A stretch of 64,000 nucleotides of DNA from Shewanella mangrovisoli (lineage in GTDB: Bacteria; Pseudomonadota; Gammaproteobacteria; Enterobacterales; Shewanellaceae). This document shows, one piece after another, positions 35,585 to 46,449 of the stretch. The stretch covers positions 3,162,001 to 3,226,000 of the forward strand of contig NZ_CP080412.1 of assembly GCF_019457635.1 (NCBI RefSeq), written 5' to 3'. Numbering within the stretch: the first letter of the stretch is position 1; each line of letters starts with the position of its first letter. Under the pieces are notes generated by a model, which was not told the origin of the DNA, ran no database searches, and worked only from the letters and a program-made list of their open reading frames with translations. Both the position numbers and the translations under genes were made by a program.

Positions 35585-38500
35585 TTAGGGGAACAGGATC
35601 CGCACCTTATTAGGCCCAAGCAGGCTCTCAAGGGCAAACACCAATTCATCGCTTGGGTTCACTCGCCAATTTTCCGCCAACCTAAATTGGCCTTTGGCCC
35701 GGGCTTGACTGTAGTTAATCACCACGGGCACGGCACCATTGCGCCATGGGCTTATTGACTGCTCGATGCTTTCTAGCACGCTTGGCGTTAACTGCGAGGC
35801 GTCTAAATCGATTTCTAAGGCGCTGGCAAAGTGGCTGCGCGCCTCGCTGATATCGATAATATTACGCGCCGTCATGCGGTTGCCACCGACAAAATCATCG
35901 AAGCTTACTTCACCTTCGCAGATCAGGATCCTGTCCTTCTCGAGCAGATGGTTAAACTTCTCAAAGGCTTCGGTAAAGAGCATCACCTCGAGGCGTGCAC
36001 TCTTGTCATCTAGCGTCAGCAGACCCATTTTTGAGCCACGCTTAGTGAGCATCACCCGGGTTGCGACCACAAGACCCGCCGCCTTCACCGTTTTGCCGCG
36101 ATCGGTTGGATGCACGTCCTTTAAGCGTCCAGAGGTGTAATGCTTAAGCTCTTTCAGATATTGATTAATCGGGTGACCGGTTAAATACAGGCCTAAGGTC
36201 TCGCGCTCCCCTTCGAGCCAAATTTTATCCGGCCACGGGGTACATTCGACAAACTGCTGCTTGCTGTCTTCAGGGTCGCTATTAAGCAAACCAAACATAT
36301 CATGCTGGCCGATAGCCTCGGCCTTAGCATGCTGATCGGCAGCGCTTATTGCCTCGGGCAAGGTGGCCATCATAGAGGCGCGGTGCGGCCCAAGCGCATC
36401 TAAGGCGCCAGCGCAGATAAGCTTTTCAATCACCCGCTTGTTAAGTTTTTTAAGATCGATACGGGCACAAAAGTCGAATAAATCTTTAAATGGACCGTCC
36501 TTACGCGCCTCAAGTATCGATTCAACCGGCCCCTCACCCACACCTTTGATGGCGCCGATGCCGTAGACGATACGCAGATCATCATCGACGGTAAACTTAA
36601 ACAGACCTTTGTTCACATCCGGCGGAATAATGGTGAGTCCCATGCGCTCACATTCATCCACTAGGGTGACGATTTTGTCTGTGTTGTCCATATCGGCGGA
36701 CATTACCGCCGCCATAAACTGCGACGGGAAGTGAGTCTTGAGCCACAGCGTTTGATAGGACACGAGCGCATACGCGGCGGAGTGGGATTTGTTAAAGCCG
36801 TAGCCCGCAAACTTTTCCACTAAGTCGAAGATCTTCATCGCCAACTCGCCGTCAACGCCGTTCTTAATCGCCCCTTCTTTAAAGGTACCGCGCTGTTTGG
36901 CCATCTCCTCAGGCTTTTTCTTACCCATAGCACGGCGCAGCATGTCCGCGCCGCCTAAGGTATAACCCGATAGCACCTGCGCAATCTGCATCACCTGCTC
37001 TTGGTACAAAATAATGCCGTAGGTGGGCGACAACAGCTCCTTCAAGGATTCATGCTGGTATTGAGAATCGGGGTAAGACACCTCTTCACGACCGTGCTTA
37101 CGCTCGATAAAGTTATCCACCATGCCCGATTGCAGAGGGCCTGGGCGGAACAGTGCCACGAGTGCGATCATATCTTCGAAGCAGTCGGGTTGCAGACGCT
37201 TAATCAAATCCTTCATACCACGGGATTCGAGCTGGAATACCGCAGTGGTTTCATAGCGTTGCAGCAAGCGGAACGAAGCTGGATCGTCTAGGGGAATAGC
37301 CTCAATCCGCACCGGTGGACGGCCGTTTTTAACCTCCACCTTGTTGATCATCTCCAGCGCCCAGTCGACGATGGTGAGGGTTCTTAATCCCAAGAAGTCG
37401 AATTTGACTAAGCCAGCGGTTTCCACGTCGTTCTTATCGAACTGGGTTACCGGGTTTTTCCCTTCGGCGTCGCAGTAAAGCGGCGAGAAGTCGGTGATCT
37501 TGGTGGGCGCTATCACCACGCCCCCCGCGTGCTTACCCGCATTACGGGTCACACCCTCGAGTTTGCGGCACATGTCGATAAGATCTTTCACATCCTCATC
37601 GGCATCGTAGGACTCCTGCAGCGCAGGCTCCACCTCAAAGGCCTTGGCGAGTGTCATGCCAGGCTCTGGCGGAATCAGCTTCGAAATGCGGTCCACAAAG
37701 CCATAGGGATGGCCAAGCACACGACCCACGTCGCGGATAACCGCCTTGGCCGCCATGGTACCGAAGGTAATGATTTGCGATACCGCTTCACGGCCGTAGA
37801 GTTCGGCCACGTGGTCAATCACCTCATCGCGTCTATCCATACAGAAGTCGACGTCGAAGTCGGGCATAGATACCCGCTCTGGGTTCAAGAAACGTTCGAA
37901 CAGCAGGTCGAATTCGAGGGGGTCTAAGTCGGTAATCTTTAGGGCATAGGCCACAAGCGAGCCCGCACCCGAGCCACGGCCTGGCCCCACGGGAATGCCG
38001 TTATCCTTACCCCACTGGATAAACTCCATTACGATCAGGAAGTAACCGGGGAAGCCCATCTGGTTGATAACCTTAAGCTCGACATCGAGACGCTCGTCAT
38101 ATTCACCGCGGCGCTCAGCGCGCACTTGTGGATCGGGGAATAAGAACTCTAAACGCTCTTCAAGCCCCTTCTTAGAGCAATCAACCAGATAATCTTCAAT
38201 CGACATATCGCCGGTGGGGAAGTTCGGTAAGAAATATTCGTATAAGCGGATGGTAACGTTGCAACGCTTGGCAATTTCAACGGTATTTTCGAGCGCGGCC
38301 GGAATGTCGGCAAACAGCTCGCACATTTCCTCTTCACTGCGAAGGTACTGCTGCTCACTGTATTTTTTAGGACGGCGGGGATCGGCGAGCGTAAAACCAT
38401 CGTGAATCGCCACACGGATCTCATGGGACTCAAAGTCTTCAGGTTTTAAAAACACCACCTGATTGGTGGCCACCACAGGGATGCCCTTTTCCTGCGCCAG

Positions 38501-39061
38501 TCCCACCGCCATATGCAGGTAACGCTCTTCATCGGTGCGTCCTGTACGCAATAACTCGAGGTAATAACGCCCTTCAAAATGCTGCTGATAAAACTCGCAT
38601 AAGGACTCGACTTGAGTATTGTTGCCCTTAAGCAGCGCCTTACCTACGTCCCCTTCTCGACCGCCAGACAGCAGTAAAATGCCTTCGTTGTAGGTGACCA
38701 GCCACTCTTGGTCAATCACCACGCGTCCTTGAACATGGCCACGTAAATAGGCTTGGCTGATGATTTGAGTGAGGTTTTGATAGCCATCATTATTCATCGC
38801 AATAATGGTTAAGGCACAAAACTCACCATCAAACCCCGGCACTTGCATCCAAAAGTCCGCGCCGATAATAGGCTTAATCCCCGCCCCATGGCAGCCACCA
38901 TAAAACTTGACCAGACCACAGAGGTTGTTTTGATCCGTTAAGGCCACCGCGGCCATGCCCTTCGCCTCAACTTGGGCGAGGATGGGTTTGACCTTAGCCA
39001 CACCATCGGACATAGAGAAGTCACTGTGGACACGAAGATGCACAAAACGAGGATCGGACAT
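35585..39061 (-). CDS. dnaE: DNA polymerase III subunit alpha
   Basis: The replicative polymerase catalytic subunit, 1158 residues from the ATG at 39061 ([16 protein letters not shown]). Domains in order: PHP (about 5-270), polymerase palm with the catalytic acids in [15 protein letters not shown] (about 395-410), thumb and fingers, helix-hairpin-helix ([10 protein letters not shown]), and an OB fold. The beta-clamp-binding and tau-binding ends follow. An in-frame upstream extension of 11 residues is not homologous. It is the last gene but one of the long minus-strand block and lies downstream of rnhB behind a hairpin. Confidence 0.97.
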   Translation of the reverse strand: MSDPRFVHLRVHSDFSMSDGVAKVKPILAQVEAKGMAAVALTDQNNLCGLVKFYGGCHGAGIKPIIGADFWMQVPGFDGEFCALTIIAMNNDGYQNLTQIISQAYLRGHVQGRVVIDQEWLVTYNEGILLLSGGREGDVGKALLKGNNTQVESLCEFYQQHFEGRYYLELLRTGRTDEERYLHMAVGLAQEKGIPVVATNQVVFLKPEDFESHEIRVAIHDGFTLADPRRPKKYSEQQYLRSEEEMCELFADIPAALENTVEIAKRCNVTIRLYEYFLPNFPTGDMSIEDYLVDCSKKGLEERLEFLFPDPQVRAERRGEYDERLDVELKVINQMGFPGYFLIVMEFIQWGKDNGIPVGPGRGSGAGSLVAYALKITDLDPLEFDLLFERFLNPERVSMPDFDVDFCMDRRDEVIDHVAELYGREAVSQIITFGTMAAKAVIRDVGRVLGHPYGFVDRISKLIPPEPGMTLAKAFEVEPALQESYDADEDVKDLIDMCRKLEGVTRNAGKHAGGVVIAPTKITDFSPLYCDAEGKNPVTQFDKNDVETAGLVKFDFLGLRTLTIVDWALEMINKVEVKNGRPPVRIEAIPLDDPASFRLLQRYETTAVFQLESRGMKDLIKRLQPDCFEDMIALVALFRPGPLQSGMVDNFIERKHGREEVSYPDSQYQHESLKELLSPTYGIILYQEQVMQIAQVLSGYTLGGADMLRRAMGKKKPEEMAKQRGTFKEGAIKNGVDGELAMKIFDLVEKFAGYGFNKSHSAAYALVSYQTLWLKTHFPSQFMAAVMSADMDNTDKIVTLVDECERMGLTIIPPDVNKGLFKFTVDDDLRIVYGIGAIKGVGEGPVESILEARKDGPFKDLFDFCARIDLKKLNKRVIEKLICAGALDALGPHRASMMATLPEAISAADQHAKAEAIGQHDMFGLLNSDPEDSKQQFVECTPWPDKIWLEGERETLGLYLTGHPINQYLKELKHYTSGRLKDVHPTDRGKTVKAAGLVVATRVMLTKRGSKMGLLTLDDKSARLEVMLFTEAFEKFNHLLEKDRILICEGEVSFDDFVGGNRMTARNIIDISEARSHFASALEIDLDASQLTPSVLESIEQSISPWRNGAVPVVINYSQARAKGQFRLAENWRVNPSDELVFALESLLGPNKVRILFP

Positions 39062-39114
39062 AATTAGAATTATCTTTGAATAGCAGGTTAACAATCACTA
39101 AAAAAGCAGACTAA

Positions 39115-39145
39115 CAAAGTCACAGCCCTTGGGCTAGTGACTTTG
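39115..39145 (-). terminator. Hairpin between rnhB and dnaE
   Basis: CAAAGTCAC..GCCC (from 39115) pairs with GGGC..GTGACTTTG (to 39145), a stem of about 13 pairs with a one-base bulge. On the minus strand a T run follows only about 10 bases later, so termination may be partial. Confidence 0.45.
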
Positions 39146-39178
39146 CTCTCAAGCTGAAGTGAAAACACTCAATCGGTG

Positions 39179-39808
39179 TTAACGCTCCAGTAATGCCTTG
39201 ACGGGTTTGAAACTTTTACGATATTGGTCGAACACGCCGTGCTCGGCGATGGCGTCAAAATGCGCCTTAGTCGGATACCCCTTATGCTTAGCAAATCCAT
39301 ACTGGGGATAGGCCGCATCGAGGGCATCCATTTCCCGATCGCGGGTCACTTTGGCAATAATCGACGCCGCACTGATACTCGCAATCAGGCCATCACCTTT
39401 GACTATGCTATGACTTGTCAGAGATAGCCCCTGGTGCGTAAACGCTGGGCTGCGATTTCCATCGACTAAAACTAACTCGGGCGCACGTGTAAGCCCCGCT
39501 ACCGCGCGCTGCATCGCAAGCATTGTGGCATGAAGAATATTCAGCTCATCGATTTCCGCTGGACTGGCCCGCCCCACATGATAACTCAAGGCTTTTTCAC
39601 AAATTTCATCGAACAAGGCCTTGCGGCGCTTCTCGCTGAGTTTTTTAGAGTCATTTAAGCCAGCAATGGGACGATTGGGATCGAGGATCACCGCAGCGGT
39701 GACCACATCGCCAACAAGTGGACCACGGCCAACTTCATCCACGCCCGCCACAAAACCTGTTGAGAAGGTAGCGATATCGGCGTCGGTCAACGTCTTAAAT
39801 ACCGCCAT
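39179..39808 (-). CDS. rnhB: Ribonuclease HII
   Basis: A 209-residue RNase HII that removes single ribonucleotides and RNA from RNA-DNA hybrids. The catalytic acids sit in [12 protein letters not shown] (residues 22-33), VDGNRSP and the later [16 protein letters not shown]. Its ATG overlaps the lpxB stop as TAATG, so it is translationally coupled to lpxB. Confidence 0.95.
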   Translation of the reverse strand: MAVFKTLTDADIATFSTGFVAGVDEVGRGPLVGDVVTAAVILDPNRPIAGLNDSKKLSEKRRKALFDEICEKALSYHVGRASPAEIDELNILHATMLAMQRAVAGLTRAPELVLVDGNRSPAFTHQGLSLTSHSIVKGDGLIASISAASIIAKVTRDREMDALDAAYPQYGFAKHKGYPTKAHFDAIAEHGVFDQYRKSFKPVKALLER

Positions 39809-40965
39809 TAGTTCACATCCTTAGCATTGACGAGCACTAACACCGCCTCGGCCGCTTTTTGACTGGCATCGCAGCGCAACATTTGGTGTAAACGCTCAAA
39901 CTCGGCTTTGATTGGCGCAAAGTCACGGTTCAGCTCAACGCCAACCGCTTCGGCAATCTTCTCTGGGGTGCAGTCGTGCTGGATAAGCTCTGGCACCACA
40001 TCTCGCCCCGCTAACAGATTCGGCAGGGAGAAACGGTTCACTTGCATCATGGTTTTCGCTATCTGATAGGTCAGCGGACTCACGCGATAGGCGACCACCA
40101 TAGGGCGTTTGATCAGCATGGCCTCAAGCGTTGCCGTACCCGATGCCAGTAAAATGCCATCGGCGGCGGCCATCACCTCACGGGACTTGCCTTCCACCAT
40201 GTGGATTTCTAGATCCGGCGCATGCGCTTTTAATGCTTGCTCAAACTGCTCACGGCGTTTTTGGTTCACTAAAGGCGTCACAAAGCGAATATCGGGAAAT
40301 TGCTGCTTGATAAGTAGCGCGGCCTTCACAAAAGGCTCGGCCAATTGCTTTAATTCACCGCCACGTGAGCCGGGTAAAATCGCGAGATATTCGGCCTCAG
40401 GATCGAGTTCGAGCAATTGACGAGCGCTCGCCTTATCACTCTCTAACGGAATATCGTCAGCCAAGGTATGGCCAACAAAGGTACAAGGTACCTGATGCTT
40501 ATCGTAAAAGGCTTTCTCAAAGGGCAATAACGACAGCACCATATTGGTGGCCTTAGCGATTTTAAAAATCCGCTTAGGGCGCCATGCCCATACCGAAGGG
40601 CTCACGTAGTGAACGGTTTTAATCCCCTGCGCCTTTAACTTAAGCTCAAGACCGATATTAAAATCCGGAGCATCGATACCGATAAAGCAATCGGGCTTCA
40701 GTTCGGTGATGGACTTAATCAGGGATGAGCGCACATGGAGTAAGCGTGGCAAACGTGATAGCACTTCGACTATCCCCATCACGGCTAATTCTTCCATCGC
40801 GAACAGGGATTCGAAGCCTAGGGCTTCCATACGAGGTCCACCAATACCGATAAAACGGGCGTTGGGGTGTGTTTTTTGCAGTGCAGCCATTAAACCTGCA
40901 CCTAAAATATCGCCGGAGAGTTCTCCGGCGACCATTGCAAACACTAATTGAGATTTTTTGCTCAT
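39808..40965 (-). CDS. lpxB: Lipid-A-disaccharide synthase
   Basis: A 385-residue glycosyltransferase that joins UDP-2,3-diacylglucosamine and lipid X to make the lipid A disaccharide at the inner face of the inner membrane. Family marks are [14 protein letters not shown] at residues 12-25, the [11 protein letters not shown] segment, GIDAPDFN and the donor-binding [12 protein letters not shown]. It is part of the lpxD-fabZ-lpxA-lpxB run. Confidence 0.96.
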   Translation of the reverse strand: MSKKSQLVFAMVAGELSGDILGAGLMAALQKTHPNARFIGIGGPRMEALGFESLFAMEELAVMGIVEVLSRLPRLLHVRSSLIKSITELKPDCFIGIDAPDFNIGLELKLKAQGIKTVHYVSPSVWAWRPKRIFKIAKATNMVLSLLPFEKAFYDKHQVPCTFVGHTLADDIPLESDKASARQLLELDPEAEYLAILPGSRGGELKQLAEPFVKAALLIKQQFPDIRFVTPLVNQKRREQFEQALKAHAPDLEIHMVEGKSREVMAAADGILLASGTATLEAMLIKRPMVVAYRVSPLTYQIAKTMMQVNRFSLPNLLAGRDVVPELIQHDCTPEKIAEAVGVELNRDFAPIKAEFERLHQMLRCDASQKAAEAVLVLVNAKDVN

Positions 40966-41081
40966 AAACCAATCATATCTGACAAGTGAATGGCACCGCA
41001 GCGTATCTCTGCCATGGCATTGTCTAAAGCAGAATATTACGAGCAGTGCCTATGAATGGCATAGTGTAGAGTCAAGGACTC

Positions 41082-41852
41082 TTAACGAATAATGCCGCGA
41101 CCCGATGATTTAACAAACTCAATGAACGACTTAACTTGCTCATCGTTCTGCGCATCTTCGGCAAGCGCTTCAATCGCTTCATCAACAGTTAAACTGCTGC
41201 GATATAAGGTTTTATAGGCTCGGCGCACCGCTAATTGGCTCTCCTTAGAGAAACCACGGCGCTTCATACCTTCGCTGTTTAAGCCACGAGGAATAGCAGG
41301 TTGTCCCGCCGCCATCACAAAGGGTGGCACATCCTGTAGCAATAACGAACAACCCGCGGTAAAGGCGTGGGCACCGATATGCACAAACTGGTGAACCCCA
41401 GTCATACCACCGAGAATCGCCCAGTCACCCACATGCACATGGCCTGCGATAGAGGCATTGTTAGCCATAATCACGTTATTACCGACCACACAGTCATGGG
41501 CAATATGCACGTAGTTCATAAACAGGTTGTTAGAGCCAATACGGGTTTCGCTATTGTCTTGAACCGTACCACGGTGAATGGTCACATGCTCACGGATAAC
41601 GTTGTTATCGCCAATAATGAGTCGAGTTGGCTCGCCAGCGTATTTCTTGTCTTGGCATTCTTCACCCACGGAGGCGAATTGGAAAATGCGGTTGCCTTTA
41701 CCGATAATGGTTGGGCCCTTCACCACTACGTGGGAGCTTAACCAACAATCGTCGCCAATCTCGACACCCGCGCCCACATAACTCCATGGACCTATGGTGA
41801 CGTTTTTACCAATTTTTGCATCGGGATGCACAAACGCTAATGTATCTATCAC
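41082..41852 (-). CDS. lpxA: UDP-N-acetylglucosamine acyltransferase
   Basis: A 256-residue left-handed beta-helix acyltransferase performing the first step of lipid A synthesis. Hexapeptide repeats fill the first two thirds ([10 protein letters not shown] and so on), with the catalytic histidine in [11 protein letters not shown] and a helical C-terminal part. Its start overlaps the fabZ stop by four bases, so translation is coupled. Confidence 0.96.
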
Positions 41853-42313
41853 TGATTAATCTCTCTGCGGGCACACATGATTTCAGCGGAACAAACCACT
41901 TCACCATCCACTTTGGCCTCACCATAGAAAACGCCAATCCCGCGGCGCTCTTTAATCATTTTGACTTCAAAATGGATTTGGTCGCCGGGCTCAACCACAC
42001 GTCTAAAACGTGCATTATCGATACCAGCAAAATAGTACAACACACCAGGAGGCGGTACATCGTCACTCATGGTCTTAAACGCGAGCAGACCAGTGGCCTG
42101 TGCCATGGCTTCTAAAATCAGCACGCCCGGCATCACAGGCTGAACAGGGAAATGTCCCTGGAAAAAGGGTTCATTAATCGTCACGTTTTTAATCGCATGG
42201 AGACTCTCACCTGGGGTGTAATCCAAAACGCGATCGATTAATAAAAATGGATATCTATGGGGTAGATACTTAAGGATCTCCGTAATATCCATAGTGTTCA
42301 TTTGATTTGACAC
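41849..42313 (-). CDS. fabZ: 3-hydroxyacyl-ACP dehydratase FabZ
   Basis: A 154-residue hot-dog fold dehydratase of fatty acid elongation. The catalytic histidine is in [13 protein letters not shown] and the glutamate in [15 protein letters not shown]. It competes with LpxA for 3-hydroxyacyl-ACP, which explains its conserved place in the lipid A gene run. It overlaps lpxA by four bases. Confidence 0.96.
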
Positions 42314-42345
42314 GAACCTAGTTCCTCAAAATTGCCTTGGGGCAA

Positions 42346-43371
42346 TTACTCTGGTGTATTTGAATTCTTTTCCAACGTTTTCACACGTTGAAACAGTTCA
42401 TCCAATTGACGGAAGCGAACTGTATTTTTACGCCACACTTTGTTTTCCATTGCCACTGTCGCAGAAGAATACAAACCAGGCTCACGCATGTTACCTGTAA
42501 CGTTTGTCGCGCCAGAAAGATGGACACCGTCGGCAATGGTCAAGTGGCCTGCAATCGCGCAGTTACCACCAATAATACAATGTTTACCAATGGTTACACT
42601 GCCAGCAATGGTCGTGCTGCCAGCGATAGCGGTATTTTCACCAATAATATCGTTATGGGCAACCTGTACTTGGTTGTCGATGATCACACCGTTGTGGATC
42701 TCGGTATGACCTAAGGCACCGCGGTCGATGGTTGAGTTCGCACCGATTTCGACGCGATCGCCAATACGTACACCACCGGTTTGTGGAATTTTAATCCATT
42801 GTCCACGCTCGTTAGCGTAACCGAAACCGTCGGAGCCAATAATGGCGCCGGAATGGATAATACAATCTTGGCCTAAATGGACATTATGATAGAGGGTCAC
42901 ATTGGCCCACAGACGAGTGTTAGAGCCTACGATGGAATCTTGACCAATCACAGAACCCGCACCAATCTGCACGTTTTCGCCGAGGATCACATTCGCGCCG
43001 ATCACCACATTGGCACCAATCGCTACACCTTCGCCTAACTGGGCAGAAGAGTCGATTTGTGCCGAGGGATGGATACCTAGGGCCGCCTTGGGCGTGGTAT
43101 CTAAAAACTGTGCCACACGGGCAAACCCCACATAGGGGTCTTTAACGACTAACGCAGTGCCTGAATAGTCCTGCGCGTCTTTAGCCGACAATAACACCGC
43201 GCTCGCTTGAGTTGACTCAAGCTGAGCACGGTATTTGCTGTTGGCTAAAAAAGAGATTTGACCCGATTGGGCATGCTCAAGGGTCGCAACGCTGTTGATC
43301 ACTAACGTTTCATCACCTTGGACAACGCCATCTAATAACAGGCTTAGCTCTTTTAAAGTCACACTTTTCAT
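42346..43371 (-). CDS. lpxD: UDP-3-O-(3-hydroxyacyl)glucosamine N-acyltransferase
   Basis: A 341-residue enzyme with an N-terminal uridine-binding domain (about 1-100), a long left-handed beta-helix of hexapeptide repeats (about 100-290) and a C-terminal helix. The catalytic histidine lies in VQVAHNDIIGEN. It performs the third step of lipid A synthesis. It starts three bases after the skp stop. Confidence 0.96.
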   Translation of the reverse strand: MKSVTLKELSLLLDGVVQGDETLVINSVATLEHAQSGQISFLANSKYRAQLESTQASAVLLSAKDAQDYSGTALVVKDPYVGFARVAQFLDTTPKAALGIHPSAQIDSSAQLGEGVAIGANVVIGANVILGENVQIGAGSVIGQDSIVGSNTRLWANVTLYHNVHLGQDCIIHSGAIIGSDGFGYANERGQWIKIPQTGGVRIGDRVEIGANSTIDRGALGHTEIHNGVIIDNQVQVAHNDIIGENTAIAGSTTIAGSVTIGKHCIIGGNCAIAGHLTIADGVHLSGATNVTGNMREPGLYSSATVAMENKVWRKNTVRFRQLDELFQRVKTLEKNSNTPE

Positions 43372-43374
43372 TAA

Positions 43375-43881
43375 TTACTTGCCTTTGCTTAAGGCTTCAA
43401 CCACTTTGCCACTGATGTCAGCATTTGGCTTAACATAAATGACAGCACCGCGCTGTAAAACTAAATCGTATTTTTCTTTTTCAGCGATAGTGTTAATGGC
43501 TTTTTGAACCTTAACTAACAGTTTGTTTTGCTCTTCACCTTGGCGACGACGTAAGTCTTCATCCAACGCTTTACCTTTTAGCTGATATTCAGATTTTAAC
43601 GCTTCCATTTTACGAACCAGCTCAGTTTTTTGCGTGTCATTCATTAACGCGCCGTCACGTTGCTGCTTCTCCATCAGAGAGCGCATTTCTTCTTGCATTT
43701 TCTGAACTTCAGCCATGCGATCACCAAACTCTGATTTCAGAGATTGGGAGATTTGCTCACGTTGAGGTAACTGTTCAAACACAGCGCCCATATCAACAAC
43801 AGCAATATTTTCTGCCTGCGCCGCTAAAGGTGCACCTAATAAAGCCAACGTCACCAGGGCACGGTTTACCATCTTGTTCAA
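43375..43881 (-). CDS. skp: Periplasmic chaperone Skp/OmpH
   Basis: A 168-residue exported protein with a clear signal peptide (LVTLALLGAPLAAQA) and a long charged coiled-coil middle (about 60-130) rich in E, K, Q and R, the tentacle arms of Skp. It carries unfolded outer membrane proteins to the BAM complex, encoded in part by the preceding bamA gene. Confidence 0.92.
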   Translation of the reverse strand: MNKMVNRALVTLALLGAPLAAQAENIAVVDMGAVFEQLPQREQISQSLKSEFGDRMAEVQKMQEEMRSLMEKQQRDGALMNDTQKTELVRKMEALKSEYQLKGKALDEDLRRRQGEEQNKLLVKVQKAINTIAEKEKYDLVLQRGAVIYVKPNADISGKVVEALSKGK

Positions 43882-43937
43882 AATAGACTCCTTGTTACCT
43901 TTGTTATATTCAGCAAAACCTGCCGAGTGTATGCCTT

Positions 43938-46418
43938 TTAAAAAGTTTTGCCAATATTGAACGAGAAGATCTCTGTTTGATCGCCTTCGTATTCTTTAAT
44001 CGGCCATGCCAAGCTGAATACCATTGGTCCCATAGGAGACAGCCACTGTAAGCTTAGACCCCAAGAGGCTCTGATACGACCTGGGTCACTGTAGTCCTGT
44101 AACTTATCAAACTCTTCCGCTGGCAGCGTTTGATACTTAGCGAAATCGAACTCAGTATCCCATACGTTACCTGCATCGACGAAGAAGCTGGTACGAACAG
44201 AGTTAGTGTAGGCCTCATCCAAGAATGGCGTTGGTACAATCAACTCCATACTGGCAGTTGCAATCGCGTTACCACCGATTGAACGACCTGAACTGACCTG
44301 AATACTGTTTGGATCGCCCGGTAAGCTACAACCGTCACCCGATGGATCCGGCGCACAAGGCTCACTACCACGATACAGATAGAATGAACGAGGACCGACC
44401 GAGTTAGACTTAAAGCCACGCAGTGAGGTACTACCGCCCGAGTAATAGTTTTCCCAGAATGGCAGGATTTGGTCATTATCATTAAATTGACCATAGCCAT
44501 TGCCATAACCTAAACGACCACGGGCTAACAGCACAAAACTGTGGCTGCGGGTGATAGGGAAATAATAGTTAGTATCGAAGTCTGTCTTAAAGTACTGCAG
44601 ATCCGAGCCTGGTACTGTCATCTTACCGCTTAAACGCTGCGACGAACCGTCCGTTGGGAAGGTGCCACGGTTTAAGGTGCTGCGGTACCAGCCTAAGCTG
44701 AGCTCGAAGTTGTCGAAGCTTAAATCGGCATTCGGATCATCGTCACGGTAGATATTGTAGAAACGCAGTGCCTGTTCGTAGGCGGAGATTTCTGAAATCG
44801 TGTTATGACGATAACCAATACCACCGTTGATACGGTTGTATTCGTTAATTGGGAAGCCAGAGTTTAACGCCACACCATAGGAGCTGTTTTTATAGCGCTC
44901 AAGGTTAGCCTCATTCGCATCGAACTCGTTCCAATAAACGCTGCCACCTAAGCTCACACCATCTTTGGTCCAATAAGGATCGGTGTAAGATAAGTTAACG
45001 TTCTTAGAATACTTGTTGGTGCTTAAACTCACGCCCGCTTGGTTACCCGTGCCGAGGAAGTTATTTTGCTGCACACCAAACTGCAGACTTAACCCCGATT
45101 CAGTACCATAACCCACACCGGCGTTAAATGAGCCCGATGGCTGCTCTTTAACCTTAACGGCCACATCGACTAAATCGTCTGTACCCGGCACTTGAATGGT
45201 TTCGGTATCAACGGTTTCGAAGAAGCCTAAACGGTTTAGACGGGCTTTAGATTGCTCAACCTGCGCCGAGTTTAACCAAGCACCTTCCATCTGACGCAGC
45301 TCGCGGCGCATCACTTCGTCTTTAGTCACAGTGTTACCAGTGAAGTTAACCGAACGTACATACACACGTTTACCCGGTTTGATATTGATGTTTAAGGTCA
45401 CTTCCTTAGTCTTATCATCAATTTCAGGGTAGGTTTTCACTTCAGGATACGCGTAACCGAAACGACCTAAGTATTTGCTGTACATCTCTTCGGTGAAGGT
45501 CACATCACCGCCGTTGTACATATCGCCCGCCTTAATTGGCAGAATCGATTTCATTAACTCTTCGCGGCCCATTAAGTCGCCGGTGAGGTTAACGTCTTTA
45601 ACCTTGTACTTCTCACCTTCGTTGACGTTGATGGTGATATACAAACCTTTACGGTCAGGCGTCATCGCCACTTGAGTCGAAGTGACTTCAAAGCGAATAT
45701 AACCCTTGTTGTGGTAATAGGTTTTAATGGTTTCAAGGTCGGCCTGTAGCTTTTGCTTCTGGTAGCGACGCTCACCGAACAGATCCCACCAGGCCACGTA
45801 GTCCTTGAGTTCTAACATGCCGATAAGCTCAGCATCAGTGAACTCTTTGTTACCAACCACGTTAATTTGGCGAATTTCAGCCGCTAAACCTTCGGTGAAC
45901 TTGAATTTGAGTTCGACGCGGTTACGGGGCAAGTTAATCACCTGTGCTTCGACTTTCGCGCCGTATTTACCTACACCGTAGTAGAAGTCTTGTAACCCCT
46001 TCTCGATGCCCGTCAGCATAGTACGGTCTAAGGACTCGCCGACTTTCACGCCTGAGCCGTCCAGACTTTCCTGCAACTGCTCATCTTTAATGTCTTTGTT
46101 GCCTTCAAAGGTCACGGCGCTGATCGTTGGTCGCTCGGTGACTTTGACAATCAACACCCCGCCATCATGACTAACTGAGATATTCTCAAAGTTAGTCGAT
46201 GCATACAGGCTTTTTATGGCTTGTTGAATTTTTAACTGGTCAACAGTGTCACCCACTTTCACTGGTAAGCTTAACAAGGCAGCACCCAGTGCGACTCGCT
46301 GCAAACCTTCAACTTGGATGTCGGTCACTTCAAAGGGTTGGAACGTATCCGCCAACACAGTCCCTGAAAACGACGCACCGACGAATAACATCGAGGCAAA
46401 AAGTTTATTCAATCTCAT
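43938..46418 (-). CDS. bamA: Outer membrane protein assembly factor BamA
   Basis: An 826-residue central component of the BAM complex. It has a signal peptide (to about residue 23), five POTRA domains (about 24-425) and a C-terminal 16-stranded barrel of the Omp85 family. Conserved barrel features include the SLRGFKSNSVGPR loop carrying the VRGF-like motif and a final strand ending in FNIGKTF. Located between rseP and skp as in other gammaproteobacteria. Confidence 0.97.
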   Translation of the reverse strand: MRLNKLFASMLFVGASFSGTVLADTFQPFEVTDIQVEGLQRVALGAALLSLPVKVGDTVDQLKIQQAIKSLYASTNFENISVSHDGGVLIVKVTERPTISAVTFEGNKDIKDEQLQESLDGSGVKVGESLDRTMLTGIEKGLQDFYYGVGKYGAKVEAQVINLPRNRVELKFKFTEGLAAEIRQINVVGNKEFTDAELIGMLELKDYVAWWDLFGERRYQKQKLQADLETIKTYYHNKGYIRFEVTSTQVAMTPDRKGLYITINVNEGEKYKVKDVNLTGDLMGREELMKSILPIKAGDMYNGGDVTFTEEMYSKYLGRFGYAYPEVKTYPEIDDKTKEVTLNINIKPGKRVYVRSVNFTGNTVTKDEVMRRELRQMEGAWLNSAQVEQSKARLNRLGFFETVDTETIQVPGTDDLVDVAVKVKEQPSGSFNAGVGYGTESGLSLQFGVQQNNFLGTGNQAGVSLSTNKYSKNVNLSYTDPYWTKDGVSLGGSVYWNEFDANEANLERYKNSSYGVALNSGFPINEYNRINGGIGYRHNTISEISAYEQALRFYNIYRDDDPNADLSFDNFELSLGWYRSTLNRGTFPTDGSSQRLSGKMTVPGSDLQYFKTDFDTNYYFPITRSHSFVLLARGRLGYGNGYGQFNDNDQILPFWENYYSGGSTSLRGFKSNSVGPRSFYLYRGSEPCAPDPSGDGCSLPGDPNSIQVSSGRSIGGNAIATASMELIVPTPFLDEAYTNSVRTSFFVDAGNVWDTEFDFAKYQTLPAEEFDKLQDYSDPGRIRASWGLSLQWLSPMGPMVFSLAWPIKEYEGDQTEIFSFNIGKTF

Positions 46419-46449
46419 AGAGCACTTCTAATTATTAGTCTGTCCTTGC